DNA of 64,000 bases from a virus. Within the stretch, counting starts at the first letter, position 1; every line of letters begins with the position of its first letter. The notes below the pieces were generated by a model that ran no database searches, was not told where the DNA came from, and saw only the letters and a program-made list of their open reading frames with translations. Below are positions 42,316-50,647 of the stretch, piece after piece. The stretch spans positions 31,587 to 95,586 of IMG/VR virus record IMGVR_UViG_3300044716_000844, one strand, 5' to 3'. The translations under genes were made by a program, and so were the position numbers.

Positions 42316-43247
42316 TGGAAATCAAAATTGAAATTGAAAAACTGAGAAAGAAAAAGCTCTTTATCGCTACTCCCATGTACGGTGGGCAGTGTTCTGGCTT
42401 GTATACTAAATCAACTAACGACCTCGCTATGAGCTGTGCCAAGTATGGTATTGACGTAAAATTCTACTACTTGTTCAATGAGTCGCTTATCACTCGTGCT
42501 CGTAACTATTGCGTAGATGAGTTTCTTCGTTCTGATTATACTCATCTCATGTTCATTGACTCGGATATTGGATTCCATTACAAGGATGTATATACTCTTA
42601 TGCATCTCTGTGAGTCTACAGACGAATATGGTGTAATCACCGGTGCTTATCCAAAGAAGACTATTGCTTGGGAAAAGATTCGTACCGCTGTTGAAATGGG
42701 ATTTGCCGATCCGAATCCGTTCCAGCTGGAAAACTTTGTAGGCGATTACGTCTTCAATCCAGATGAAAATTCTACTTCGTTTAGAATTGACGAACCAGTA
42801 AAGATCCGTGAAGGTGGTACTGGCTTCATGATGATTCATCGTGATGTATTTGACAAGTACGCTAAAGCCTATCCTGAGCTGAGTTATATTCCCGACCATG
42901 TTCGTACTGAACACTTTGACGGTAGCCGCGAGATCACTGCTTTCTTTGATTGTGTCATTGATCCGAAGAGTAAGCGCTATCTGTCAGAAGACTATATGTT
43001 TAGTCAATACGCTCGTGCAATTGGTATTAACGTATGGCTTTGCCCGTGGATCCAGTTGAAGCACGTAGGCTCTTATACCTTCGGTGGTTCGCTTTCTGCA
43101 ATGGCTGCGATTCAATCGTCTCCTACCGCAAGTGCTGCGTCGAACCAGAAAAACTATTTGACACCTGCACCAAAGAGTGATATAGTAGACTCTGTACAAC
43201 AACCAAACCGCCAACAGCGGCGTGCTGCAATGAAAAAAGGTAAATGA
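42315..43247 (+). CDS. GT-A fold glycosyltransferase-like protein
   Basis: 310 aa. ESLITRARNYCVDEFL and THLMFIDSDIGFH, with a DxD-type metal site (DSD), then GVITGAYPKKTI and GGTGFMMIHRDVF match GT-A transferases common in marine T4-like phages next to the clamp gene. The last 60 residues are low-complexity and end NRQQRRAAMKKGK, a basic tail. Possible roles are sugar addition to DNA, to virion protein or to host glycans. An early promoter for gp45 lies within its end. Confidence 0.75.
   Translation: MEIKIEIEKLRKKKLFIATPMYGGQCSGLYTKSTNDLAMSCAKYGIDVKFYYLFNESLITRARNYCVDEFLRSDYTHLMFIDSDIGFHYKDVYTLMHLCESTDEYGVITGAYPKKTIAWEKIRTAVEMGFADPNPFQLENFVGDYVFNPDENSTSFRIDEPVKIREGGTGFMMIHRDVFDKYAKAYPELSYIPDHVRTEHFDGSREITAFFDCVIDPKSKRYLSEDYMFSQYARAIGINVWLCPWIQLKHVGSYTFGGSLSAMAAIQSSPTASAASNQKNYLTPAPKSDIVDSVQQPNRQQRRAAMKKGK
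43158..43186 (+). promoter_or_regulatory. Early promoter for sliding clamp
   Basis: TTGACA, 17 bp, TATAGT; within the glycosyltransferase gene, 64 bp before the gp45 ATG. Confidence 0.7.
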
Positions 43248-43249
43248 TT

Positions 43250-43900
43250 ATGAAATTTAGTAATGAAACTATTAGTGTCTTGAAGAACTTCTCGATGATT
43301 AATCCAGGCTTGGTGTTTAAGCCTGGATCTGTGATTCGAACAATGCATCCACAAAAAACTGTTATGGCCTCAGCCACCGTATCTGAAAATATTGAGAAGT
43401 CTGCAAGGATCTATGACCTTTCACGCTTCCTCGCAACTCTCTCGTTGTTTGATGATCCCGACGTGGAGTTCACTGAAGATAAGTTCATCATCTCTTCAGG
43501 TAAAAGTAAAGTATCTTATACTTACGCGGCTGAAGCGATGGTAGTCGCTGCTCCAGAAAAAGAAATCAACTTTCCAACGCCAGAAGCTGTTGTCACAGTT
43601 AAATGGAAAGATCTTGACTCGGTTATTAAAGCTTCCGGCGTCTTGAAGCTTTCCGAAGTCGCTTTTATAAGTGATGGTTCAAACGTATCGCTTTCGGCGG
43701 TTGACTCAAAGAACCCGACTGCAGACTCGTATAGCGTCATCATCGCGGAAAACACCGGCGCATCACCGTTTAAGATGATCGTCAAGGTGGAAAATTTGAA
43801 ACTCATGCCTCATGACTATGAAGTTTCTCTCTCAGCAAAAGGTCTTGCTCATTTTAAGTCGAGCAAGTCTGAATATTACATCGCACTCGAAGCAAAATAA
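43250..43900 (+). CDS. 45: Sliding clamp gp45
   Basis: 216 aa (T4 gp45: 228 aa). Starts MKFSNETISVLKNFSMINPG, clearly parallel to the T4 gp45 start; ATG 43250 is chosen over 43244 for this reason and for its better spacing from AAAAAAGG. The trimeric ring holds DNA polymerase on DNA and activates late transcription with gp55 and gp33. Its client peptides probably include the tails of gp43, gp55 and the C5 methyltransferase. Confidence 0.94.
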   Translation: MKFSNETISVLKNFSMINPGLVFKPGSVIRTMHPQKTVMASATVSENIEKSARIYDLSRFLATLSLFDDPDVEFTEDKFIISSGKSKVSYTYAAEAMVVAAPEKEINFPTPEAVVTVKWKDLDSVIKASGVLKLSEVAFISDGSNVSLSAVDSKNPTADSYSVIIAENTGASPFKMIVKVENLKLMPHDYEVSLSAKGLAHFKSSKSEYYIALEAK

Positions 43901-43909
43901 GGAGTTAAT

Positions 43910-44098
43910 ATGCAAATTACAGTAAACGATATCGCCGCAGCCCTCCAGGTTATTGACATCGTCTCAGCCCGCGGAGCTTTCCGTGGAGACGAGCTTTCTC
44001 AAGTTGGAGCTCTTCGTGACAAACTTGCAGCCTTCGTAAAGGCCAGCCAAGAAGCTCAAGCCGAAGAAGTGGTTGACACCCCTGCAGAAGCAGAGTAA
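43910..44098 (+). CDS. Hypothetical protein (62 aa)
   Basis: Follows gp45 by 9 bp with AAGGAGTTAAT, a strong ribosome site. The product is one long helix (INDIAAALQVIDIVSARGAF) with an acidic tail. Similar small genes stand between clamp and clamp-loader genes in related phages. Unknown role. Confidence 0.65.
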   Translation: MQITVNDIAAALQVIDIVSARGAFRGDELSQVGALRDKLAAFVKASQEAQAEEVVDTPAEAE

Positions 44099-44117
44099 TA
44101 TAGACTATACTACTACA

Positions 44118-44151
44118 GCGACTACGTTTCGGCGTAGTCGCTTTATCTTTT
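44118..44151 (+). terminator. Intrinsic terminator before gp44
   Basis: 9-bp stem GCGACTACG/CGTAGTCGC, loop TTTCGG, then TTTATCTTTT. Ends or attenuates transcription from gp45 before the clamp loader. Confidence 0.88.
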
Positions 44152-44169
44152 ATTATGATTGGAGTGAAC

Positions 44170-45111
44170 ATGGAAGAATTCTTGTGGGTGCAAAAGTACC
44201 GTCCTCGTACCGTTGATGAAGCTATTCTACCGAAAGAACTAAAGGATACATTCCAGAAATTTGTCGACGATAGGAATGTACCTAACCTTCTGTTGTCTGG
44301 TCGAGCTGGTGTAGGTAAGACCACAGTTGCTCGAGCGATGCTTGATGAACTCGGCGCAGACTATATTGTTATCAACGGTTCTATGAATGGTAACATCGAC
44401 ACACTTCGTGTTGATATTCAAAACTTCGCATCGACTGTCTCATTTTCTGGTGGACGTAAGTACGTTATCCTTGACGAAGCAGACTATCTGAACGCAAACT
44501 CAACTCAACCGGCTCTTCGTAACTTTATGGAAGAGTTCTCAAAGAACTGCGGCTTTATCCTCACTTGTAACTTTGCTAATCGCATCATCGAGCCTCTTCA
44601 GTCTCGATGCTCTGTTGTTAACTTTAGTATCAATACCAGTGATCGACCTAAGCTTGCTGCACAGTTCTTTAAGAGAGTGTTGACTATTCTCGATGCTGAG
44701 CACGTTGAATATGAACAAAAAGCAGTAGCTGAACTTATCAACACATACTTCCCAGACTGGCGGCGAGTACTGAACGAACTACAGCGTTATGCAGCAACAG
44801 GCCGTATTGACTCCGGTATCCTTCGTAACAAAGGTTCTGAGTCTATCGAAACTCTTATCGGGCTTTTGAAAGACAAGCGTTTCAGCGATGTACGTAAGTG
44901 GGTCGGCGAGAACTCTGATATTGACTCTTCGACTCTCTATCGGGCGTTGTACGATATTCTCCCGACTAAAATCGTTAGCACATCTTCTATTGCAAACGCT
45001 ATCATTATTCTGGCTGAATATGAATACAAAGAAGCATTCGTAGCAAACCCAGAGATCAACCGTGCTGCAGCCATGGCTACATTGATGGCCGAACTATCAG
45101 ACTGGAAATGA
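44170..45111 (+). CDS. 44: Clamp loader large subunit gp44
   Basis: 313 aa (T4 gp44: 319 aa). Start ATG 44170 is used because GGAG lies 6 bp upstream; ATG 44155 lacks a site. AAA+ motifs: Walker A GRAGVGKTT at 44-52, Walker B VILDEADYL and SRC sensor (LQSRCSVVNF). With gp62 it loads gp45 onto primer-template DNA. Confidence 0.95.
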   Translation: MEEFLWVQKYRPRTVDEAILPKELKDTFQKFVDDRNVPNLLLSGRAGVGKTTVARAMLDELGADYIVINGSMNGNIDTLRVDIQNFASTVSFSGGRKYVILDEADYLNANSTQPALRNFMEEFSKNCGFILTCNFANRIIEPLQSRCSVVNFSINTSDRPKLAAQFFKRVLTILDAEHVEYEQKAVAELINTYFPDWRRVLNELQRYAATGRIDSGILRNKGSESIETLIGLLKDKRFSDVRKWVGENSDIDSSTLYRALYDILPTKIVSTSSIANAIIILAEYEYKEAFVANPEINRAAAMATLMAELSDWK

Positions 45112-45112
45112 T

Positions 45113-45310
45113 ATGTCTTGGTTCAGCAACTTTAAGAATAAGAAAACACCATGTCTGATTTGTGAAAAAAAGTATCAAAAGAAGGACATGATTGAAATAA
45201 AATATCGTTATGGCGGCGGTGAAGGAACGATTGGTACCGCTCACATGTGCAACACTTGTAACGATAAGTATAATAATCAAGAGGAAGAAGATTATGTCGA
45301 AGCCGTTTGA
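45113..45310 (+). CDS. Small zinc-ribbon protein (65 aa)
   Basis: One base after gp44. CLIC and CNTC pairs (Cys 14, Cys 17 and a second pair about 30 residues later) form a treble-clef or zinc-ribbon type site, with a basic stretch between. It overlaps the gp62 gene by 17 bp. Could bind nucleic acid or the clamp loader; no known function. Confidence 0.65.
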   Translation: MSWFSNFKNKKTPCLICEKKYQKKDMIEIKYRYGGGEGTIGTAHMCNTCNDKYNNQEEEDYVEAV

Positions 45311-45686
45311 TTATGTTACGAGTATCCTTCAGACGAAGACACACATGATGCGTGGTACCGAAAATGATAAGCTAGCTGAAAGCGGGTACAATCCATGGCT
45401 TACAAATGCTTCCTTATCGTATCACGCTGATACTATCTTGATGGCAAACCTTGTAAACGGCTTGCATCATCTGCCAAAGTCTGCGCAATATGACATCCTT
45501 ATAAATATGGTTAGACCCAAGAAACGACAGTTTCATAAATGGGCTAAAGCAACGGTCAGTGAAGACTTGGATCTCGTGTGTGAAGTTTATAAATGTAACC
45601 GAACAGTAGGTAACGAGTATCTATCTTTATTGAGCGCCGAACAACTAGAATCGCTGAGAAAACAGCGGCACAAAGGTGGAACATAA
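45294..45686 (+). CDS. 62: Clamp loader small subunit gp62
   Basis: 130 aa from ATG 45294 (GAGGAAGAAGAT upstream); begins MSKPFDYVTSILQTKTHMM. T4 gp62 is 187 aa, and short forms are usual in exo-T4 phages. Position between gp44 and regA is as in T4. A TATAAATA octamer occurs inside at 45500. Confidence 0.85.
   Translation: MSKPFDYVTSILQTKTHMMRGTENDKLAESGYNPWLTNASLSYHADTILMANLVNGLHHLPKSAQYDILINMVRPKKRQFHKWAKATVSEDLDLVCEVYKCNRTVGNEYLSLLSAEQLESLRKQRHKGGT
45500..45507 (+). promoter_or_regulatory. Possible late promoter inside gp62
   Basis: TATAAATA within gp62 coding sequence, 182 bp before regA. May be fortuitous. Confidence 0.35.
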
Positions 45687-45688
45687 GG

Positions 45689-46084
45689 ATGAATATCGTT
45701 GATGATTTAGTAGAGGTTTCTCTACCATCTCAAGATTCTTTCTTGAAGGTGAAGGAAACGCTTACACGAATTGGTGTTGCTTCAAAGAAAGATAAAATCT
45801 TGTACCAATCCTGTCATATATTACATAAGCAGGGCAAATATTATATCGTGCATTTCAAAGAACTTTTTATTCTAGACGGAAAAGCGAACACTCTCTCAGA
45901 AGAAGACGCGAGCCGTAGAAACACGATTGTTAATCTTCTCGAAGAATGGGGCTTAGTGAAAGCAGTAAATCCTGAAAAGGTTCAGGATCCTGTCGCGCCT
46001 CTTTCTCAGATCAAAGTACTTCCTCATAAAGAAAAAGACGAGTGGACGCTCGTCGCTAAATACAGTATCGGCAAAAGAAAATAA
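45689..46084 (+). CDS. regA: Translational repressor RegA
   Basis: 131 aa (T4 RegA: 122 aa). The block DSFLKVKETLTRIGVASKKD then KILYQSCHILHKQGKYYIVH is almost the T4 sequence, and the C-terminus DEWTLVAKYSIGK also matches. RegA binds ribosome sites of early mRNAs and blocks their translation. Shares the clamp-loader operon. Confidence 0.95.
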   Translation: MNIVDDLVEVSLPSQDSFLKVKETLTRIGVASKKDKILYQSCHILHKQGKYYIVHFKELFILDGKANTLSEEDASRRNTIVNLLEEWGLVKAVNPEKVQDPVAPLSQIKVLPHKEKDEWTLVAKYSIGKRK

Positions 46085-46087
46085 CAG

Positions 46088-46118
46088 TTGACATTTTTAG
46101 CAATTTGATGTATAAATA
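46088..46118 (+). promoter_or_regulatory. Overlapping early and late promoter for hsp20
   Basis: TTGACA, 17 bp, then TATAAATA at 46111-46118: the -10 element TATAAA is the first part of a full late octamer. One start could serve both host sigma70 and gp55 polymerase. Confidence 0.75.
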
Positions 46119-46120
46119 AC

Positions 46121-46146
46121 GGTGGGATGCCATAACGGGTCCCACC
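46121..46146 (+). promoter_or_regulatory. Leader hairpin before hsp20
   Basis: GGTGGGA/TCCCACC inverted repeat with 12-nt loop, located at the presumed 5' end of the hsp20 mRNA, followed by TTTATCC. May protect the 5' end or act as an attenuator. Confidence 0.45.
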
Positions 46147-46172
46147 TTTATCCTTGCTAATTGGAGGCTTTT

Positions 46173-46625
46173 ATGACTAATCAATACGACCCATTTTCTA
46201 TCGGCTTTGACAAATTCTTTGAAAGATTCAAAGAACTTCAGACTCAGACCGCTAAATCTATTACTTACCCGCCATATAACATCAAGAAGACCGCTGATAA
46301 CACTTATGTTATTGAGATGGCAGTTGCTGGTTTTGGTAAGCACGATATTGAGATTACACTCGATAAAAACACTTTGAAGATCGATGGCCACGTTAAGCGT
46401 GATGCTGACGACGAAAAGAACTATCTCTTCAAAGGAATCGCTGAGCGCCCGTTCAGCCGCGCTTTCACTCTTGCAGACACTGTTGAAATCAAGAATGCTG
46501 AGCTTATCAATGGTATGCTTCGTGTATGGCTTGACAACATTCTTCCAGAGAAGAAACCACGCAAGGTAAATATCACAGAGCCGAGCGAACCAAGCCAAGG
46601 TTCTTACGGCTACCTTAGCGAATAA
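46173..46625 (+). CDS. hsp20: Small heat-shock protein Hsp20
   Basis: 150 aa from ATG 46173 (TTGGAGG upstream). The alpha-crystallin domain runs from about YPPYNIKKTADNTYVIEMAV to NGMLRVWLDNILPE, with the closing GMLRVWL motif. Hsp20 genes are a mark of cyanophage-like T4 relatives and may help virion protein folding. It has an overlapping early and late promoter. Confidence 0.92.
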   Translation: MTNQYDPFSIGFDKFFERFKELQTQTAKSITYPPYNIKKTADNTYVIEMAVAGFGKHDIEITLDKNTLKIDGHVKRDADDEKNYLFKGIAERPFSRAFTLADTVEIKNAELINGMLRVWLDNILPEKKPRKVNITEPSEPSQGSYGYLSE

Positions 46626-46646
46626 CACAAAAATAAAAGACTAAAT

Positions 46647-46670
46647 CTTAGGGGACTTCGGTCCCCTAAG
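46647..46670 (+). terminator. UUCG hairpin after hsp20
   Basis: Perfect 10-bp stem CTTAGGGGAC/GTCCCCTAAG with TTCG loop. No T-run on the + strand, so it may stabilise the hsp20 mRNA 3' end more than terminate. Confidence 0.65.
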
Positions 46671-46673
46671 TAG

Positions 46674-46702
46674 TTGACACCTCATGCATGATGGTGTATA
46701 GT
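46674..46702 (+). promoter_or_regulatory. Early promoter for DNA polymerase
   Basis: TTGACA, 17 bp, TATAGT, then TAGGAGTTTGA before the gp43 ATG. Confidence 0.85.
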
Positions 46703-46729
46703 GGTACTAATTATATCATAGGAGTTTGA

Positions 46730-49246
46730 ATGTCGTTTTATACTTCAGTCCATCGTATGGGTGGCAGCATTTTGTACCGCGGTTATACTGACAACGGCAC
46801 TCGCATTCACGAAAAGGTAAAGTTTGCACCAACGTTCTTTGTGAACACGAGTGCTGACCGCTGGACCGGCGAGTGGACTGCTCTTGATGGTACTCGTGTT
46901 GAACCTATCAAATTTGGATCTATCAACGACGCAAAAGAGTTTATCGAAACAAATGGTGATGTCGATAACTTTAAAGTCTTTGGTAACAACAACTACGTTG
47001 CACAGTTTATCAATGAACGGTTTCCAGGTAACATTGAAGCAGATCTTCGCCATGTTGCAATTGGTAACATCGATATCGAAGTTCAATCTGACGACGGCTT
47101 TCCATATCCAGAACAAGCAGCGTATCCTGTTACTTCTATCACCATGAAAAACAGTAAGAGCTCAATCTACCATGTATGGGGATTGAAGAACTATGACGCA
47201 TCTAAGTGTGAAACTGTACCTGAAGGCTGTATGGTTCGTTATGTCAAGTGCTCAAACGAAGGCGAACTTCTCATGAAGTTCTTGACCTATTGGGAAGAAC
47301 ACTATCCAGATGTTATCACCGGTTGGAACGTAAGACTCTTTGACATTCCGTATCTCGTTAATCGCATTAAGCGCCTTCTCAATGAGGATTGGGCAAAGAA
47401 GCTATCGCCTTGGAACATCGTGAACTATCGCCAGATCGGTGTGAAAGGTAAGTCTCTTGACGCTTACGAGATCTACGGCGTACATCAGCTCGATTACATG
47501 GATCTGTTCCAAAAGTTTGGATATGTGTACGGGCCACAAGAATCGTATTCACTTAATCATATCTGCCATGTAATCCTCGGTGAGAAAAAGCTATCGTATG
47601 AAGAGTACGGTTCGCTTCATAACCTTTACGAACAAGACCACCAGAAGTTCATCGACTATAACATCCGCGACGTTGTTCTTGTTGATAAGCTTGAAGAACA
47701 AACTGGTCTTCTTGCCCTTGCACTCATCATTGCATACAAAGGTGGCGTGAACTATCCAGATACTCTTGGCACCACAGCTATCTGGGATTCGATCATCTAT
47801 CGGTATCTGAGTGAAAAGAAGATTGCTATTCCACCATCAACTGAAAAGCACCGTCCGGAGTATCCTGGTGGTTATGTGAAAGATCCTCAGGTTGGCCGTC
47901 ACGAGTGGGTAGTATCGTTCGACTTGAACTCTCTGTATCCGATGACGATTGTTCAATACAACATGTCGCCTGAGACTATCGTTGAGAACGCTTCGTATGG
48001 TATGCCATGTGATGTAGACTTCTACCTGAAAGGTGTTGAGCTACCACAAGAGATCCGAGATATGAACGTAGCGGTTGCTGCAAACGGCGCAATGTTCAGA
48101 AAGGATAAGCAAGGATTCCTTCCCGAGATCATTGAGAGCTACTATGCTGAACGTAAAGCGACAAAAAAGAAGATGCTTGGTGTAAAGCAAAAGTATGAAG
48201 AGACTCATGCTGACGATCTTAAGCGTGAGATGAACCAGCTTGACAATACTCAACAAGCAATTAAAATTCTTATGAACTCACTTTATGGTGCTTTGGGTAA
48301 TAAATACTTCAGATACTTCGATATTCGTATTGCAGAAGGTATTACTCTTTCTGGCCAGCTATCTATTCGTTGGGCTGAAAAGCACATGAATATCGCCATG
48401 AACAAGATCATGAACACCACCGCAATTGACTATGTTCTCTATATGGATACAGACTCGCTGTATCTTAACATGGCTCCACTTGTCAAGCAAGTAAAACCTG
48501 CAGATGCTGTAGCCTTCCTCGATAAAGCATGTGACCAAAGGTTCGAAAAGGTTCTCGAGAATGCTTATGGTATTCTTTTTGAACAACAGAACGCCTTTAA
48601 GAATACGATGGTGATGAAGCGAGAAGCTATTGCTGATGCTGGTATCTGGACAGCAAAGAAGCGGTATATCCTCAACGTTCATAACTCAGAAGGTGTTCAA
48701 TACGCCGAACCTAAACTGAAAATCATGGGCATCGAAGCTGTGAAGTCTTCTACACCAGCAGTTGTTCGTGGTAAGTTTAAAGAAGCTTATCGTATCATGT
48801 TGAGTGGTTCTGAAAGTGATCTTCAAAAGTTTGTGTCTGACTTCTATGAAGTGTTTAAGAGTCTTGCGCCTGAAGAAGTCAGCTTCCCTCGTGGTGTAAG
48901 TGAAATCGCTAAATGGCGAGCAAGTGGCGCATTGGTCCAGAGTGGATGTCCAATTCATGTTCGTGGCGCTATCGTTTATAATCACCATGTGAAAGAACTT
49001 AAGCTTCGTGACGATGAGATTAAAGACGGGAACAAGGTAAAGTTCTGTTATCTGAAGATGCCAAACCCTATTGGTTCGAATGTAATCGCATTCCCACAGT
49101 TCCTACCTAAAGAGTTGAATGCTCATCGATATATCGACTATGACACACAATTTAACAAGACGTTTAAGGAACCCTTGAAGCTCGTATCCGACGCTATCAA
49201 ATGGGAACTTGAATATCGTAACACATTGGAGAGTTTCTTTGCCTAA
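46730..49246 (+). CDS. 43: DNA polymerase gp43
   Basis: 838 aa family B polymerase (T4 gp43: 898 aa). Exonuclease motifs NIDIEV, GWNVRLFDIPYL and YNIRDVVLVD; polymerase motifs DLNSLYPMT, KILMNSLYGALGNK and YMDTDSLY. Not interrupted or split. It ends RNTLESFFA, a C-terminal sliding-clamp peptide comparable to the one co-crystallised with the RB69 clamp (SLFDMF). The methyltransferase at 40059 ends almost identically. Confidence 0.97.
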   Translation: MSFYTSVHRMGGSILYRGYTDNGTRIHEKVKFAPTFFVNTSADRWTGEWTALDGTRVEPIKFGSINDAKEFIETNGDVDNFKVFGNNNYVAQFINERFPGNIEADLRHVAIGNIDIEVQSDDGFPYPEQAAYPVTSITMKNSKSSIYHVWGLKNYDASKCETVPEGCMVRYVKCSNEGELLMKFLTYWEEHYPDVITGWNVRLFDIPYLVNRIKRLLNEDWAKKLSPWNIVNYRQIGVKGKSLDAYEIYGVHQLDYMDLFQKFGYVYGPQESYSLNHICHVILGEKKLSYEEYGSLHNLYEQDHQKFIDYNIRDVVLVDKLEEQTGLLALALIIAYKGGVNYPDTLGTTAIWDSIIYRYLSEKKIAIPPSTEKHRPEYPGGYVKDPQVGRHEWVVSFDLNSLYPMTIVQYNMSPETIVENASYGMPCDVDFYLKGVELPQEIRDMNVAVAANGAMFRKDKQGFLPEIIESYYAERKATKKKMLGVKQKYEETHADDLKREMNQLDNTQQAIKILMNSLYGALGNKYFRYFDIRIAEGITLSGQLSIRWAEKHMNIAMNKIMNTTAIDYVLYMDTDSLYLNMAPLVKQVKPADAVAFLDKACDQRFEKVLENAYGILFEQQNAFKNTMVMKREAIADAGIWTAKKRYILNVHNSEGVQYAEPKLKIMGIEAVKSSTPAVVRGKFKEAYRIMLSGSESDLQKFVSDFYEVFKSLAPEEVSFPRGVSEIAKWRASGALVQSGCPIHVRGAIVYNHHVKELKLRDDEIKDGNKVKFCYLKMPNPIGSNVIAFPQFLPKELNAHRYIDYDTQFNKTFKEPLKLVSDAIKWELEYRNTLESFFA

Positions 49247-49514
49247 AACAATAAAAGACTTTGACGATGACTTTGGGTTTTCTATGGTTGACACTGAAGA
49301 GATCCTGAGTTATAATCAACCTGAGATTAACACTCTTTCGGCTGAGAACGAAGACCTTCGTCTTAGACTCGAAAAGATGTACAAAGCTATTGATAAACTG
49401 CTTACAAATCTGTCAAAAAATCCAGAACAAGAATTAATTAAATGGCCGAACAGACTTGAGCGAATCGCAGAGTTTCGTATCAAGCTGGAACGCATTCGTA
49501 AAGGAGAAGAATAA
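49239..49514 (+). CDS. Hypothetical coiled-coil protein between gp43 and uvsX
   Basis: 91 aa. The likely start is TTG 49239, 5 bp after GGAGAG and overlapping gp43 by 8 bp (LPKTIKDFDDDFGFSMVDTE); ATG 49284 is the alternative. C-terminal half is a coiled coil (NEDLRLRLEKMYKAIDKLL). Ends one base into the uvsX start. A perfect sigma70 promoter is embedded in it. Unknown function. Confidence 0.65.
   Translation: MPKTIKDFDDDFGFSMVDTEEILSYNQPEINTLSAENEDLRLRLEKMYKAIDKLLTNLSKNPEQELIKWPNRLERIAEFRIKLERIRKGEE
49288..49316 (+). promoter_or_regulatory. Consensus early promoter for uvsX
   Basis: TTGACA, 17 bp, TATAAT, inside the preceding gene, about 200 bp before uvsX. Confidence 0.75.
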
Positions 49515-50590
49515 TGTCGTTAATGGATAAATTGCTCAAGGCATCTACGGTCAAGATGACCGCGCCATTGCTCGATTCAAAGGTGTTTGGTAAGAAAGAA
49601 ATGGTGCCAACGCAAGTTCCTATGGTGAACGTTGCACTATCTGGCAGTGTTGACGGTGGGCTTTTGCCGGGTCTCACAATGCTTGCAGGGCCTTCGAAAC
49701 ACTTTAAGTCAGCCTTTGCATTGCTTATGGCTGCAGCATATCAAAAGAAGTATGATGACGCAATCATTCTCTTCTATGACTCAGAATTTGGTACTCCTCA
49801 AGCGTACTTTGAAGCGTTTGGTGTTGACATGGCGCGAGTCATTCATACTCCTATCACGAATATTGAAGAGCTGAAGTTCGATATTGTTCAGCAGCTTGAA
49901 GCTATCGAGAAGAAAGATCACGTCATTATCGTTATCGACTCGATTGGTAACCTTGCATCGAAGAAAGAAGTCGATGATGCTGCTGATGGTAAATCGGTTG
50001 CAGACATGTCTCGGGCAAAGCAGTTGAAGTCGGTCTTCCGTATCGTCACTCCTCACTTGAACCTGAAAGACATTCCAATGGTTGTGGTCAACCACATCTA
50101 CATGGAACAAGGTCTGTATCCGAAGGCAATCGTCTCGGGTGGTACTGGTATCTACCTGTCGGCTGACAATATCTGGATTCTTGGTCGTCAGCAAGAAAAA
50201 GAAGGCACTGAGATCAAGGGCTATCACTTCGTGATTAACATCGAGAAGTCTCGTCACGTTCGTGAGAAGTCAAAGATTCCGATCACTGTTACCTTTGATG
50301 GTGGTATTGCTAAATGGTCTGGTTTGATGGAAGTCGCTGAAGAAGGCGGGTTCTTGCGTAAACCAAAAGTTGGTTGGTATGAAGCAGTCGATCCTGAAAG
50401 CGGTGAAGTACTCTCGGATAAATTGCTTCGTGCAAAAGAGATTGCTGACAACGGTGTATTCTGGAAAATGATGTTTGACAAAACTGGATTTGCAGAGTAT
50501 ATTAAGAACAAATACACTGTTGCAACTCGTACTCTTATTAACGATGACGAGGCACACGTTGATATTGACGACGAAGATCTTGAAGACTGA
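49514..50590 (+). CDS. uvsX: RecA-like recombinase UvsX
   Basis: 358 aa (T4 UvsX: 391 aa). Walker A GPSKHFKS at 59-66 has the same unusual form as T4 (GPSKSFKS). Walker B-like HVIIVIDSIGNL follows, and the acidic C-terminus (DDEDLED) is typical. It pairs homologous DNA for repair and recombination-dependent replication. TAATG coupling to the upstream gene. Confidence 0.95.
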   Translation: MSLMDKLLKASTVKMTAPLLDSKVFGKKEMVPTQVPMVNVALSGSVDGGLLPGLTMLAGPSKHFKSAFALLMAAAYQKKYDDAIILFYDSEFGTPQAYFEAFGVDMARVIHTPITNIEELKFDIVQQLEAIEKKDHVIIVIDSIGNLASKKEVDDAADGKSVADMSRAKQLKSVFRIVTPHLNLKDIPMVVVNHIYMEQGLYPKAIVSGGTGIYLSADNIWILGRQQEKEGTEIKGYHFVINIEKSRHVREKSKIPITVTFDGGIAKWSGLMEVAEEGGFLRKPKVGWYEAVDPESGEVLSDKLLRAKEIADNGVFWKMMFDKTGFAEYIKNKYTVATRTLINDDEAHVDIDDEDLED

Positions 50591-50600
50591 TAGAACTATA

Positions 50601-50627
50601 ACTGGTGGCAGATTCGCTGCCACCAGT
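50601..50627 (+). other. Hairpin between uvsX and gp41
   Basis: Perfect 11-bp stem ACTGGTGGCAG/CTGCCACCAGT with 5-nt loop ATTCG, 11 bp after the uvsX stop. No T-run follows, so a processing or stability element is likelier than a terminator. Confidence 0.65.
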
Positions 50628-50647
50628 CCAATTGATATGAGGTATGT

